DNA from: Kineosphaera limosa NBRC 100340
GTDB lineage: Bacteria; Actinomycetota; Actinomycetes; Actinomycetales; Dermatophilaceae
Length of the DNA stretch: 62,323 nucleotides
NCBI RefSeq assembly: GCF_000298215.1
Contig: NZ_BAHD01000021.1
Span: 1-62,323 of the forward strand
Direction of reading: 5' to 3'
Below are positions 8,793-17,288 of the stretch, piece after piece. Both the position numbers and the translations under genes were made by a program. The notes beneath the pieces were generated by a model. The model saw nothing but the letters and a program-made list of their open reading frames with translations. It had not been told where the DNA came from and did not search any database. Position 1 is the stretch's first letter, and every line of letters starts with the position of its first letter.

Positions 8793-9272
8793 TCAGGCGA
8801 TGGCGGCGACGGGAGCCCCGGTGAGGGCCACCAACTCGTCGAACGTGGCCCAGAACATGGCCGGCTTGATGCCGGCGCCGGCCCACAGCCGCTCGTGGCC
8901 GGCCAGATCCGCGTCGATGACGGTCCGCAGCGGCGCCGGGTGACCCACCGGGGCGCAGCCACCGACCTGCTGGCCGGTGGCCGCCAGCACGAGGTCGGCG
9001 TCCGCCCGCCGCAGCCGCTCCACCCCGAACAGGGCGCCGGCGCGCGCCACGTCGACGCGATGCGCGCCGCTGGCCAGCACGAGCACCGGCTCGTCCCCGG
9101 CGCGAAAGACGAGGCTGTTGGCGATCGCACCCACCTCACAGCCCAGGTGCTGCGCCGCGGCCGCCGCCGTCGGCAATTCGACGTCGAACACCCGCACCCG
9201 GTCCACCAACCCGTGCCGCTCGAGTACGGCCCGCACCGCCGCCAGGGCGGGCGCGGCCTCCACCTCGGTCAT
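8793..9272 (-). CDS. YbaK/EbsC-family aminoacyl-tRNA deacylase
   Basis: 159 residues of the YbaK/ProX trans-editing fold. Recognisable segments are CEVGAIANSLVF (the family's conserved K/N-S-L-V/I-F strand), GAHRVD, and GGCAPVGHP, the signature G-x-x-x-P-x-G-H loop near residue 105. Such proteins hydrolyse misacylated tRNAs such as Cys- or Ala-tRNAPro; the exact substrate is open. It is the last gene of a minus-strand run of five, 54 nt after the GH13 gene. Confidence 0.88.
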   Translation of the reverse strand: MTEVEAAPALAAVRAVLERHGLVDRVRVFDVELPTAAAAAQHLGCEVGAIANSLVFRAGDEPVLVLASGAHRVDVARAGALFGVERLRRADADLVLAATGQQVGGCAPVGHPAPLRTVIDADLAGHERLWAGAGIKPAMFWATFDELVALTGAPVAAIA

Positions 9273-9326
9273 CTCGTCTGGCCCATCTCGCTCGCCAAAA
9301 TATCGTCGCGCCTCACGTCGCCCCGT

Positions 9327-10610
9327 TCAGCCGTGGTACTCGAAGAGCAACTCGTCGCCGTCGCCGGTGACCGCAACGATCCGCGCGCTCGGTGCCTCGT
9401 TGTCGAGGGTGACGCGCAGCCGCGCCCCGTCGGCGTCGGAGCCTTCCGGCGGGCTCACCTCGTAGCTGAGCCCCTCGTTGGTCAGGTCACCGATCTGCAC
9501 GACCCCGCGGTGCAGCCACGGGTGCCGACGGCGAACGGAGATCAAGGCGCGGTGCACGTCGAGCATCCAGCGTCCGTCGGCCAGCCACGTCACGTTGTCG
9601 AGTTCCCCTGGCGTAGACGGGAACTCCGGGCGCACGGCGTCGTCACCCCCGGCCCGCTCCTCCTTGACCGCCGTCGCCGCGTACTCGTCGCCGTAGTACA
9701 CGCACGGGGTGCCCGGCACCGTCATGAGGATCACCGCGGCCAGCACGGCCCGCTCCGGCCCCACCTGCGCCGCGATGCGCGTCACGTCGTGATTGCCGAT
9801 GAAGGTGACCGGCGCGAACTGCGCGCAGAACTCCTGGTGGCGGCGCAGCGCGTGCGCCAGCTCGAAGAAGTTGACGTCCTTGAGACTCGACCAGATCGCC
9901 TTCCACAGCTCGTACTGGGTCAGCGAATCCCACCCGCTGCGCTCCACGAGCTCGACGTAGTCGCCGTGGATCACCTCACCGAAGACGAAGATCTCGGGGT
10001 GCGCCTCGCGAACGCCCGGCAGCACCTGCGCCCAGAACTCCGGCCGCACCGCATAGGCCGCGTCGAGCCGCCAGCCGTCGGCGCCGCGCTCGCACCAGTG
10101 GTTCATCACGTCGGCGACCAGCTCGACGACCGCCGGGGAGTCGTGGTCGAGATTGATCAGCGCGCCATGCCCCTCGAACACCTCCGCCGCCGGGCCGCCC
10201 GGGGCGTTGAAGTCGATGCGAAACCAGCTCGCCGCGTCGCTGTGCGGGCCCTGCTCGAGCGCCTGCCGGTACCGCGGGTGGTCCGAACCGACGTGGTTGA
10301 AGACGCCGTCGAGGATCACCCGCAGCCCCCGTTGGTGGCACTCGCGGACGAGAATGTCGAAGTCCTGCTCGTCACCCAGGCGCGGGTCGATGCGGAAGTA
10401 GTCGACGGTGTCGTAGCCGTGGCTCGCCGAGGCGAAGATCGGGCCCAGGAGCAGCGCGCTGGCGCCCAGTTCGATCGCGTCGTCCAGCCAGGGAACGAGG
10501 TCGCGCAACCGTCGCTGCGGCGCGAAGTCGGCGGGGATGTCGTGGATCGGCGCGCCGAGAAAGCCCAGCGGATAAACGTGCCAGCAGATCGCGTGTTCGG
10601 CCCAGTCCAT
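9327..10610 (-). CDS. GH13 alpha-amylase family glycoside hydrolase
   Basis: 427 residues, a (beta/alpha)8 barrel with a short C-terminal beta domain and no signal peptide, so cytoplasmic. The four GH13 regions are clear: DGVFNHVG, GWRLDAAY with nucleophile Asp183, FGEVIHGD with acid/base Glu212, and FIGNHDVTR with Asp275. It is short for the family and lacks an obvious carbohydrate-binding module. Activity could be maltodextrin glucosidase, alpha-amylase or a sucrose/trehalose-type enzyme; sequence alone does not decide. It follows the DUF2237 gene by 36 nt. Confidence 0.9.
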   Translation of the reverse strand: MDWAEHAICWHVYPLGFLGAPIHDIPADFAPQRRLRDLVPWLDDAIELGASALLLGPIFASASHGYDTVDYFRIDPRLGDEQDFDILVRECHQRGLRVILDGVFNHVGSDHPRYRQALEQGPHSDAASWFRIDFNAPGGPAAEVFEGHGALINLDHDSPAVVELVADVMNHWCERGADGWRLDAAYAVRPEFWAQVLPGVREAHPEIFVFGEVIHGDYVELVERSGWDSLTQYELWKAIWSSLKDVNFFELAHALRRHQEFCAQFAPVTFIGNHDVTRIAAQVGPERAVLAAVILMTVPGTPCVYYGDEYAATAVKEERAGGDDAVRPEFPSTPGELDNVTWLADGRWMLDVHRALISVRRRHPWLHRGVVQIGDLTNEGLSYEVSPPEGSDADGARLRVTLDNEAPSARIVAVTGDGDELLFEYHG

Positions 10611-10646
10611 CGCCCCATCCTGCCCCGAGCCGGGCCGTCGTGGCCG

Positions 10647-11042
10647 TCAGGGGGCCAGGCCGCTCACGTCATCCGCGACGTCGACCGCGTAGTGCCGCAG
10701 CACCTCGAGCGGGACGAGCTGCAGGCTGGCCTCGTTGGTGGCACTCAATACGACCGGCGCCGCGCGCCCGGCCTCGTGGGACTGCAGCCACCGGGCCGCG
10801 ACGACGCACCACCGATCCCCGGGCTGCAGGCCGGGAAAGTGCCATTGGGGGCGCGGGGTCACCAGGTCGTTGCCGAGGGCGTACTGATGCTCGAGAAAGT
10901 CCGCGGTCGCCACGACGCAGATCGTGTGCAGGCCGTAGTCCTCCGGACCCCAGGTGCAGGAGCCGTCGCGGTAGAAGCCGGTCACCGGATCGGTGCCGCA
11001 CTGCTCCAGCGGGCCACCAATCACGTTGCGCTGCCCCGTCAT
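10647..11042 (-). CDS. DUF2237 family protein
   Basis: 131 residues matching the highly conserved DUF2237 (COG3651) family almost end to end: NVIGGPLEQCGTDPVTGFYR, WGPEDYGLHTICVV, FPGLQPGDRWC and PVVLSATNEASL. Invariant cysteines and histidines in these motifs suggest metal binding, but the function is not known. It lies between the SRPBCC and GH13 genes in the same minus-strand run with gaps under 40 nt, so co-transcription is likely. Confidence 0.9.
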   Translation of the reverse strand: MTGQRNVIGGPLEQCGTDPVTGFYRDGSCTWGPEDYGLHTICVVATADFLEHQYALGNDLVTPRPQWHFPGLQPGDRWCVVAARWLQSHEAGRAAPVVLSATNEASLQLVPLEVLRHYAVDVADDVSGLAP

Positions 11043-11080
11043 GGCGCCAACCTACCCGCGGGTGAGCCCCGTCGGCAGGG

Positions 11081-11581
11081 CTACGGAGCGGGTGTCCCCT
11101 CGGCGAGCGCGGCGAGCCGGTCGATGGAGGCCAGCAGCTGGTCGGCGCCGGTGCGGCGGGCCCGGGGCAGCCGGGTCTCGTCGGTGAGCTCGGTCCAGTC
11201 GTAGGTGTGCCGCACTCGGGTGTGGCCCTCGTCGACGGGGTCGAGCTCCCAACGCCACAGGTGGCCCGGCTTGGGTGCCCCCACCGGGCTGGGGCGCCAA
11301 GCGATGAGCCGGCCCTCGGCGAACTCCGCGACGTGGTTCTCGCGCGGCCCGGCGTCGTGGGTCAGCGTCACCGTGAACACGTCGCCGACCGCCCGCACCC
11401 GCTGGCCGGCGTCCGCGATCGCGAGGTTGTCGTTACCGTCCCACTCGGGCTGGCGGGCCGGGTCGGCGATCAACTCGAACACCGCTGCTGCCGGGGCCGC
11501 CACCACCCGCTCCGCGAACACCACCCGCTGCTCGTCGGTGCCGCCCGGGCTGCTGTTCGCCTCGTTGGACGCGTCGCTCAT
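11081..11581 (-). CDS. SRPBCC (START-like) family protein
   Basis: 166 residues with the Bet v1/START-like helix-grip pattern: AERVVAAPAAAVFELIADPARQ at the N-terminus, a WDGN turn, and a C-terminal TGADQLLASIDRLAAL helix. Such proteins bind hydrophobic ligands or act as cyclase/AHSA-like proteins; the ligand here is unknown. The N-terminal 20 residues are Ser/Asn/Gly-rich and probably disordered. It begins 7 nt after the serine hydrolase, so the two are probably translationally linked. Confidence 0.8.
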   Translation of the reverse strand: MSDASNEANSSPGGTDEQRVVFAERVVAAPAAAVFELIADPARQPEWDGNDNLAIADAGQRVRAVGDVFTVTLTHDAGPRENHVAEFAEGRLIAWRPSPVGAPKPGHLWRWELDPVDEGHTRVRHTYDWTELTDETRLPRARRTGADQLLASIDRLAALAEGTPAP

Positions 11582-11588
11582 GGCGTCA

Positions 11589-13157
11589 TCATGGCAGCCG
11601 AGCCGGCCCGGAGGCGGAGGCGGCGACTACGCGGATCGGTCGGCGCATCCGATCGGTGATCGGCGCGCATCCGTGCTCAGCGCCGGGGTTGCCCGCGCCA
11701 ATCCACCGCAGCGGCGCCGTGCGCCAGCGCATTCGCGCGCCGTCGCGGGTGATCGTCAAGGTCAGCGAGTGCGGGGACTCGACGTAGATCACACTCACGG
11801 TCACGGAGTCGGCGTCGGCGACGGCCGCGGTCGCCACCGCCGGGCGCAGCGAGGGCGGGTGCGGCAGCTCGCCGCGCACCCACTCCCCCACGCCGACGCG
11901 GGTGCTGTGGTCGGCCCCGTCGGCGCGCCACGTCATCAGCAGCACCCCGCCGCCGCGCGTCAGTCGTACCGAGTGCACGTGCCGCAGCTGCTCCGGGGTG
12001 CCCACGGGATGCGCGGTGTCGAGCAGCCCCGCTCCCGGGGTGAACCCGCCGGCGGGCGGCGGCAACCGCAACCCGGTCAACTCCACCGCTGCCCCGTCGG
12101 CCACGGTTGCCCCGTCGGCGGCCGCGGAGGCGTCGTGGGGGCGGTCGGCGAGGACGGGGATGAGGTGGCGCCAGACCAGGTCGATCTCGTCCTGCATGCG
12201 GGTGGTTTGGGCGGTGAGCACCACGACCGCCTCCTGCTGCGGCAGCACGAGGCAGAACTGCCCGAAGGCGCCGTCGCCGCGGTAGCCGTGGCGGCTGGCC
12301 CACAGCTGGTAGCCGTAGCCGCGCTCCCAATCCGCGGCCCCGTCCATCCCGACCCCGATCTCCCCCGCGGTTGCGATGCGCACGCCGCTCGCCGCGGCGA
12401 CGTACTCGGCGGGCAGCAGCTGCCGCCCACCCCAGCGGCCCTCGCAGCGCCACAGTTCGCCCAGCGCGGCGATCGCCTCGGTGCCCAGATGGGCTCCGGA
12501 GTACCCCATCTCCAGCCCAGCACCCGTGGGTCCGGGCACGCCGCCCATCAGGGTCCAGTCGATGTGCTCGATGCCCAGGGGTTCCAGCAGGCGCGGACGC
12601 AGCCAGTCGACGAGCCGCTGCCCCGTGACGCGGGCGAGCGCCGCGGCGAGCGTCAGTGTGCAGCCCTGGTTGTACGTGAAAAGCGTGCCGGGCGAGTGCT
12701 CGGCGGGCAGTTCGAGAAAGGCCCGCAGCGGATCGCGGCCCGCGTCGGCGGCGCGCGCCATGACCTCGATCGCATCGACGGCGTGGCCCGAGGCCATCGT
12801 CAGGAGATCGCGCACGCGGGCGGTGCGCGCCCAGGCCGCGGCGCGCGTCGGCATGAGGTCGCCCAGCACCTCGCTCAGCGGGGCGTCGACGTCGAGCAGG
12901 CCTTCGCCGACGGCGATGCCGACGCCGGTCGTCGTCAACGCCTTGGAGAGGGAGTAGACCAGGGCGATGCCGTCCGGCCGGTAGGGCTCCCACCAGCCCT
13001 GCGCCACGACATGGCCGCGCCGCACGACCATGAGGCTGTGTAGTTCGAGGCGGGTCGCCGCGGCGGCATCGACGAGGGCGGCGAGGCCGGCAGCGAAGCG
13101 GTCGGCCTCCAGACCGGCGGCCGCGGGGCTCGTACGGGGCAGCATGCTCGGCATCAT
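11589..13157 (-). CDS. Serine hydrolase of the beta-lactamase (class C / esterase) family
   Basis: About 522 residues from the ATG-ATG pair at 13157/13154. It has a beta-lactamase-type SxxK motif in YSLSKALT (Ser69, Lys72), a Tyr-x-Asn motif in FTYNQG, and a GFG-like block near HGYRGDGAFGQ replacing KTG. There is no signal peptide, so it is likely cytoplasmic, as in EstB-type esterases. A C-terminal ~150-residue beta domain follows the catalytic part (from about residue 355). It is probably the first gene of the run leading into SRPBCC, DUF2237, GH13 and YbaK; the substrate is unknown. Confidence 0.85.
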   Translation of the reverse strand: MMPSMLPRTSPAAAGLEADRFAAGLAALVDAAAATRLELHSLMVVRRGHVVAQGWWEPYRPDGIALVYSLSKALTTTGVGIAVGEGLLDVDAPLSEVLGDLMPTRAAAWARTARVRDLLTMASGHAVDAIEVMARAADAGRDPLRAFLELPAEHSPGTLFTYNQGCTLTLAAALARVTGQRLVDWLRPRLLEPLGIEHIDWTLMGGVPGPTGAGLEMGYSGAHLGTEAIAALGELWRCEGRWGGRQLLPAEYVAAASGVRIATAGEIGVGMDGAADWERGYGYQLWASRHGYRGDGAFGQFCLVLPQQEAVVVLTAQTTRMQDEIDLVWRHLIPVLADRPHDASAAADGATVADGAAVELTGLRLPPPAGGFTPGAGLLDTAHPVGTPEQLRHVHSVRLTRGGGVLLMTWRADGADHSTRVGVGEWVRGELPHPPSLRPAVATAAVADADSVTVSVIYVESPHSLTLTITRDGARMRWRTAPLRWIGAGNPGAEHGCAPITDRMRRPIRVVAASASGPARLP

Positions 13158-13349
13158 CGCCGAGAGCGCCCCCGCCGGTCGACCCACGCCGGACAGCAGC
13201 CGGGCCGCAGCCGGGCCGCAGCCGGGCCGTGGCCGGCCCGTGGCCGGTGACGAACGGCCCGGGAACGGTAGCCGAAGACGCGGTGAACGAGGGCGCGATC
13301 GCCTGAGCCGGCGCCGCCTCGCCGCACTCCTCCTTGAAGGATGGACAGC

Positions 13350-14630
13350 ATGGATACCCCCTCGACCGAACGGATGCAGCGTCGGCTGGGCCTGCGCGAT
13401 GCGATCGTGCTCGGCCTCGGCTCGATGGTCGGCGCGGGGGTGTTCGCCGCCTTCGGCCCGGCCGCGGCGGCCGCCGGGTCGGGTGCGGGCTTGCTCGCGG
13501 CCCTGTCCATCGCAGCGCTCGTCGCCTGGTGCAATGCGACGAGTTCGGCGCAACTGGCGGCGCAGTACCCCGACTCCGGCGGCGCCTACGTGTACGGCCG
13601 GGAGCGCCTGGGCGAGCGCTGGGGATTCGCGGCCGGATGGTGCTTCATCGTCGGTAAGACGGCCTCGTGCGCGGCGATGGCCACGACGGCGGCCGTGTAC
13701 GCGCTCGGGGAGGGGAGCCCGTGGCTGCGGGTGGTCTCGGCGATCGCGCTGCTCGGGCTCACCTGGGTGCTGCTGCGCGGCATCACCAAGACCGCGCAGC
13801 TGACCCGGGTGCTGCTGGCGGTGACCCTGACGATCCTGCTCGGCGGGTTGGCGGCGGTGCTGGTCGCCTCGCCGCTGGCGACCGACCCCCTGGGCGCTGG
13901 TGTGGACCCGGCAGGCGGCTTGGTCGGCGGACCGGTCTACGGGGTGTTGCAGGCGGCGGGGCTGCTGTTCTTCGCATTCGCCGGGTACGCGCGGTTGGCG
14001 ACGCTCGGAGAGGAGGTGCGCGACCCGGCTCGGGTCATCCCGGCGGCCATCACGCGGGCGTTGGCACTGGTCGTGTTGCTGTACGCGGTGTTGGCCGTCG
14101 GGCTGCTGGTCGCGGTCGGGCCGACGGCGCTGGCGACCTCCGCGCTGCCGCTGGCAGATGCTGCGACCGCGCATGGGCTGGGCCCGGTGGCGGTGCTCGT
14201 GCGGGTCGGCGCCGTCGTGGCGTGCCTGGGGGCCCTGCTCGGGCTGCTCGCCGGGGTCTCGCGGACGATGCTGGCGATGGCCCGCCGCCACGATCTGCCG
14301 TCGCGACTGTCGCGGCTCGACCCGCGGCACGACGTGCCCGCGACGGCCCAGCTCGCGGTGGCCGTGGCGGCCATAGCCCTCACGCTCGTCGCGGACCTGC
14401 GGCACGCCATCGGGTTCTCCTCGGTCGGGGTGCTGCTCTACTACGCGGTCGCCAACGCCGCCGCGTGGACCCAGGACGACGCGCACCGTCGTTGGCCGCG
14501 CCTCGTGCAGGCGATCGGGCTGATCGCCTGCGTCGTGCTCGTGGCGACCCTGCCGGCGGCCTCGGTCGTCGCCGGCCTGGCCGTCATCGCCGCGGGGCTC
14601 GGTGTTCGCGCCCTGCTGCGTCACCGCTGA
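13350..14630 (+). CDS. APC-superfamily amino-acid permease
   Basis: About 426 residues with roughly 12 hydrophobic segments. The first helix carries the APC signature GLGSMVGAGVFAAFGPA, which binds substrate through the unwound glycines. The ATG at 13350 is chosen because GAAGG lies 9 nt upstream; it abuts the alternative ATG at 13341 too closely. It would import amino acids or export/exchange them across the membrane; specificity is not evident. It is divergent from the serine hydrolase and convergent with the MmcQ gene (23-nt gap). Confidence 0.87.
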   Translation: MDTPSTERMQRRLGLRDAIVLGLGSMVGAGVFAAFGPAAAAAGSGAGLLAALSIAALVAWCNATSSAQLAAQYPDSGGAYVYGRERLGERWGFAAGWCFIVGKTASCAAMATTAAVYALGEGSPWLRVVSAIALLGLTWVLLRGITKTAQLTRVLLAVTLTILLGGLAAVLVASPLATDPLGAGVDPAGGLVGGPVYGVLQAAGLLFFAFAGYARLATLGEEVRDPARVIPAAITRALALVVLLYAVLAVGLLVAVGPTALATSALPLADAATAHGLGPVAVLVRVGAVVACLGALLGLLAGVSRTMLAMARRHDLPSRLSRLDPRHDVPATAQLAVAVAAIALTLVADLRHAIGFSSVGVLLYYAVANAAAWTQDDAHRRWPRLVQAIGLIACVVLVATLPAASVVAGLAVIAAGLGVRALLRHR

Positions 14631-14653
14631 CCGGCGCCCTGCCTCGACCGGGA

Positions 14654-15046
14654 TCAGCGGCGGTCGAGTTCGGCGACGAGGCGGGCGGGGGCGGTCTGCC
14701 GGTAGGAGTCGTCGAGCAGCTCGGCGACCTCCGACCAGTCGGTGTCGTCGGTCAGGTCGACACCGATCCAGCCCGAGGCCCCCAGGTAGGCGGGGACATA
14801 GCAGCGATCGTCCTGCGTCAGGGCCTCGCGCTCGCTGGGTTCGGGCTTCACGACGACGCAGTGCGGGTGCTGCACGTACTCGCCGTCGACCTTGACGGAT
14901 CCGCCGTAGTAGGCGAAGACCTTGGTCGTGAAGAACGCGGGCCGCCCGTGGCTGACCTTCTCGCCGGCTCCGGGCAGCGCCAGGGCGAGCCGCCGCACCC
15001 GCTCCAGCACGGGGTCGGCATCGTCGAACATCACGGGGTGCGCCAT
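14654..15046 (-). CDS. MmcQ/YjbR family DNA-binding-like protein
   Basis: 130 residues starting at MAHPVMFDDAD. The pattern ALALPGAGEKVSHGRPAFFTTKVFAYYGG and the C-terminal WSEVAELLDDSYRQTA match the MmcQ/YjbR (CyaY-like fold) family. Members are small cytoplasmic proteins with a double-wing DNA-binding-like fold and unclear role. Length is normal. It is divergent from the Nudix gene with a 55-nt gap. Confidence 0.85.
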   Translation of the reverse strand: MAHPVMFDDADPVLERVRRLALALPGAGEKVSHGRPAFFTTKVFAYYGGSVKVDGEYVQHPHCVVVKPEPSEREALTQDDRCYVPAYLGASGWIGVDLTDDTDWSEVAELLDDSYRQTAPARLVAELDRR

Positions 15047-15101
15047 CGGCCCAGCGTAGGGCTGCGCACCCGCACGCGAGCCTGGGTGACACAGTGGAAC
15101 C

Positions 15102-15710
15102 ATGCCGTACCCCGACATCCGCTTCTGCCGTCTGTGCGGCACCGCGACGCAGCAGCAGATCCCCCCGATGGAGGATCGGCTACGCGCGGTGTGCCCGGCC
15201 TGCGGCTACGTCGACTACATCAACCCGGTCAACGTCGTGGGCACCGTCCCGATCTGGGCGCACGAGGACGGTGAGCCGCGAATCCTGTTGTGCCTGCGCA
15301 ATATCGAGCCGCGCAAGGGCTACTGGACGCTGCCGGCGGGGTTCTTGGAGTACGGCGAGACGACGGCCGACGGCGCCGCCCGCGAGACCTTGGAGGAGGC
15401 GGGGGCGCGCGTCGAGATCGGCGACCTGTTCGCGGCGTTCGATGTCGTCCACGCCGGCCAGCTTCACCTGTTCTACCGGGCGCGGCTGCTCGATCTCGAC
15501 CTGGCGCCGGGCCCGGAGACCGTCGAGAACCAGCTCGTGACGATCGACGAGATTCCGTGGGACGAGCTGGCTTTCCGCACCGTGCGCGCCGCCTTGGCGG
15601 CGTGGGTCGCGGACTACCGCCGCGGCTCCTTCGGCCTGCACACAGGCGACATCACCCGTTGGGACGACGGGCCTGCGCCAGCAGACCGGCGCGACCCTCG
15701 ACGGCCTTGA
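15102..15710 (+). CDS. Nudix hydrolase with N-terminal zinc ribbon
   Basis: 202 residues. The first 35 hold a Cys4 zinc ribbon (FCRLCG ... CPACGY). The catalytic Nudix box runs about residues 80-102 (GFLEYGETTADGAARETLEE then AGA), with all Glu ligands for Mg present. The combination resembles NudC-like or ADP-ribose/NADH pyrophosphatases with zinc ribbons; it would cleave a nucleoside diphosphate linked to another moiety. Its 3' end overlaps the convergent FMN reductase gene by 59 nt. Confidence 0.9.
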   Translation: MPYPDIRFCRLCGTATQQQIPPMEDRLRAVCPACGYVDYINPVNVVGTVPIWAHEDGEPRILLCLRNIEPRKGYWTLPAGFLEYGETTADGAARETLEEAGARVEIGDLFAAFDVVHAGQLHLFYRARLLDLDLAPGPETVENQLVTIDEIPWDELAFRTVRAALAAWVADYRRGSFGLHTGDITRWDDGPAPADRRDPRRP

Positions 15711-16215
15711 AGAGGTTGCTCAGCTCCTTTGGGCGGCGCTCGTTCGGCGTGCACTGGGCATCGTCGAACTCGGCGAAGGTGCTCAGCGAAACCTGCGTGC
15801 GCACGCCGATCATGTTGAAGTTCGCGACGATCTGGCGCCAGTGCTCGACGGCCCGCACTCCGCACTCGGCACCGTAGGAGACGAATCCGACGGACTTGTT
15901 CGACCACTCGTTGCCGAGGGAGTCGAACGCGTTCTTGAAGGCGCCGGGCACGCTGTGGTTGTACTCGGGGGTCACAAAGACGAAGCCGTCACAGGAGTCG
16001 ATCGCATCGCTCCACGCCTGCACCTGCGGCGAGTCGTACTGCTTCTTCGCGGCTCCGGGAACGACCGGCGAGGTCAGCAGCGGCACGTCGAAGTCCGCCA
16101 ACACCAGGAGGACGTACTCCGCGTCGCGGCCCTGCGCCTGCTGCGCCACCCACTTGGCCACGGAGGCGCCGCTGCGGCCTTCGCGGATCGAACCTTCGAT
16201 GATGCCGATCTTCAC
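15652..16215 (-). CDS. NADPH-dependent FMN reductase family protein
   Basis: 187 residues with the flavodoxin-like fold: MKIGIIEGSIREGRSG (FMN phosphate loop) and the signature TPEYNHSVPGAFKNAFDSLG near residue 85. It should reduce FMN, quinones, azo or chromate-like substrates with NAD(P)H. The start is GTG with GAGGAG upstream. Some 20-35 nt upstream lies an imperfect palindrome (GTGACACGTCAC, 16237-16248), a possible repressor site. The last 59 nt are shared with the end of the Nudix gene on the other strand. Confidence 0.88.
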   Translation of the reverse strand: MKIGIIEGSIREGRSGASVAKWVAQQAQGRDAEYVLLVLADFDVPLLTSPVVPGAAKKQYDSPQVQAWSDAIDSCDGFVFVTPEYNHSVPGAFKNAFDSLGNEWSNKSVGFVSYGAECGVRAVEHWRQIVANFNMIGVRTQVSLSTFAEFDDAQCTPNERRPKELSNLFKAVEGRAGLLAQARRPNG

Positions 16216-16722
16216 TACTCGTCAACTCCTCAGATGGTGACACGTCACTCGACACCGCGGAGTCTACCCGGAGTCAGTCGCCAGCGGGCCGTTACCGAAT
16301 TGTGACCATATTCGTCCAAGACGGGCGTCCAACATGCAAGATTTTCCGAAAGTCGATGCGCCTCAGCTCACTTCCGGAGCCCTGCGCCCGAACCCGAAGG
16401 CGACATCGCAGCACCCACTGCGCGCCTCCCGCGGCCATGTCGCCACCGCGACCAGACCCTCGGATGCTTGCCGGCAAGAGTCCAGGCCGGCCCCGGACGG
16501 CCGGCCCAACAACCGGCCGACGGGTCACCCGCCTCCGGTTCGAAGTCAGCGGCCGGCCGCCGGACGCCCGGCCGGCCGCCCCTGCGTCACCGCCGCCGGG
16601 CCGCCACCGGCGCGAGGGCCCCAAGCCCTTTCGCCGACAGCGCCCACCCGACCCGCCCCCGCAACGACCCGGGAGCACCGGGCACCGACAACCTGCGACC
16701 GCGCCGCATCCGGACCTGACAA
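16216..16722. other. Gene-free stretch between FMN reductase and HU gene
   Basis: No convincing gene on either strand. Frames of up to about 240 codons exist but are Pro/Arg/Ala low-complexity translations without ribosome sites. The first 130 nt include an AT-richer island (about 16290-16350) that could hold the minus-strand promoter of the FMN reductase gene. The rest is GC-rich with many GCCGGC-type motifs and no recognisable element. Confidence 0.5.
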
Positions 16723-16799
16723 CGCCCCGGTCTCGACGTCCTTTCTATTAGTGGGATTGCTTGAACCACTAAGAAATTCGTCAGACCGGGGCGATTCTT
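16723..16799. terminator. Strong imperfect hairpin beyond the HU stop codon
   Basis: CGCCCCGGTCT at 16723 pairs with AGACCGGGGCG ending at 16793. An inner stem (TTTCTATTAGTGG against CCACTAAGAAA) closes an ~11-nt loop. On the plus strand it is followed by ATTCTTTT, the form of an intrinsic terminator. The only adjacent gene, HU, reads the minus strand and ends 10 nt away, so it likely works as its terminator or bidirectionally. The low-GC inner stem is out of character for the region. Confidence 0.65.
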
Positions 16800-16802
16800 T
16801 TG

Positions 16803-17144
16803 TCAGGCGCTCTCCGTCATGGCACCCGACGGCTTACGGCGCGCCGCGGGGCGCCCCCGCGGCAGCGACTCCGGCTCCGCCACGTAGTGACGGAACGTGT
16901 CGCTCGGCCGGAATCGTGGAACGACTACCGGGGGGATCGGCACGTCCGCATTGGTTCGCGGATTGCGGCCGCGGCGCGCCGAACGGTTCGCCCGCTCGAA
17001 CACCCCGAAGCCGTGGACACGAACATCCTTGCCGTCGGCCACCCAGCGGATGATCAGGTCCGTGACCGTCTCCACCGCCAACTCCGCCTGCCGCTTACTG
17101 CCCAGGCGTAGTGCCAGCTCATCCACAAGATCCGTCTTGTTCAC
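16803..17144 (-). CDS. HU-family DNA-binding protein
   Basis: 113 residues from a GTG start (MNKTDLVDELALRLGSKRQ) with GGAGG well placed; a longer in-frame extension upstream is not likely. The HU/IHF fold is clear: helix-turn N-terminus, GFGVFERANRSARRGRNPRT with the DNA-binding beta-arm, followed by VPIPPVVVPRFRPS. A 25-residue basic tail with RPRG-like content (RGRPAARRK) extends the usual 90 residues, as in some actinobacterial HU proteins, and may add minor-groove contacts. It acts as a nucleoid architectural protein. Confidence 0.92.
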   Translation of the reverse strand: MNKTDLVDELALRLGSKRQAELAVETVTDLIIRWVADGKDVRVHGFGVFERANRSARRGRNPRTNADVPIPPVVVPRFRPSDTFRHYVAEPESLPRGRPAARRKPSGAMTESA

Positions 17145-17288
17145 AGCACACCTCCGATCACGTTGCGCCACAAAGTAGGTCATCTGAACAGCGCTCGCTT
17201 GCCGATGTGGGTCGAGTGTCCAACTTCTGGCTGTGGACAGGCTGCCAACAGATGGCCCGGATCGGGTGGCCGGGTCAGAGGGGCGGGA

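Noticed and set aside
8895-11204. 769-codon plus-strand frame across YbaK, GH13 and DUF2237
   Set aside because: It runs opposite three genes with clear catalytic motifs; no domain recognised and no ribosome site.
13157-15092. N-terminal extension of the serine hydrolase frame by over 600 codons
   Set aside because: The extension runs antisense to the permease and MmcQ region; the beta-lactamase fold begins just after the ATG pair at 13157.
16334-17053. 239-codon plus-strand frame before and through the HU gene
   Set aside because: Pro/Arg/Thr-rich low-complexity translation crossing a strong hairpin and antisense to HU.
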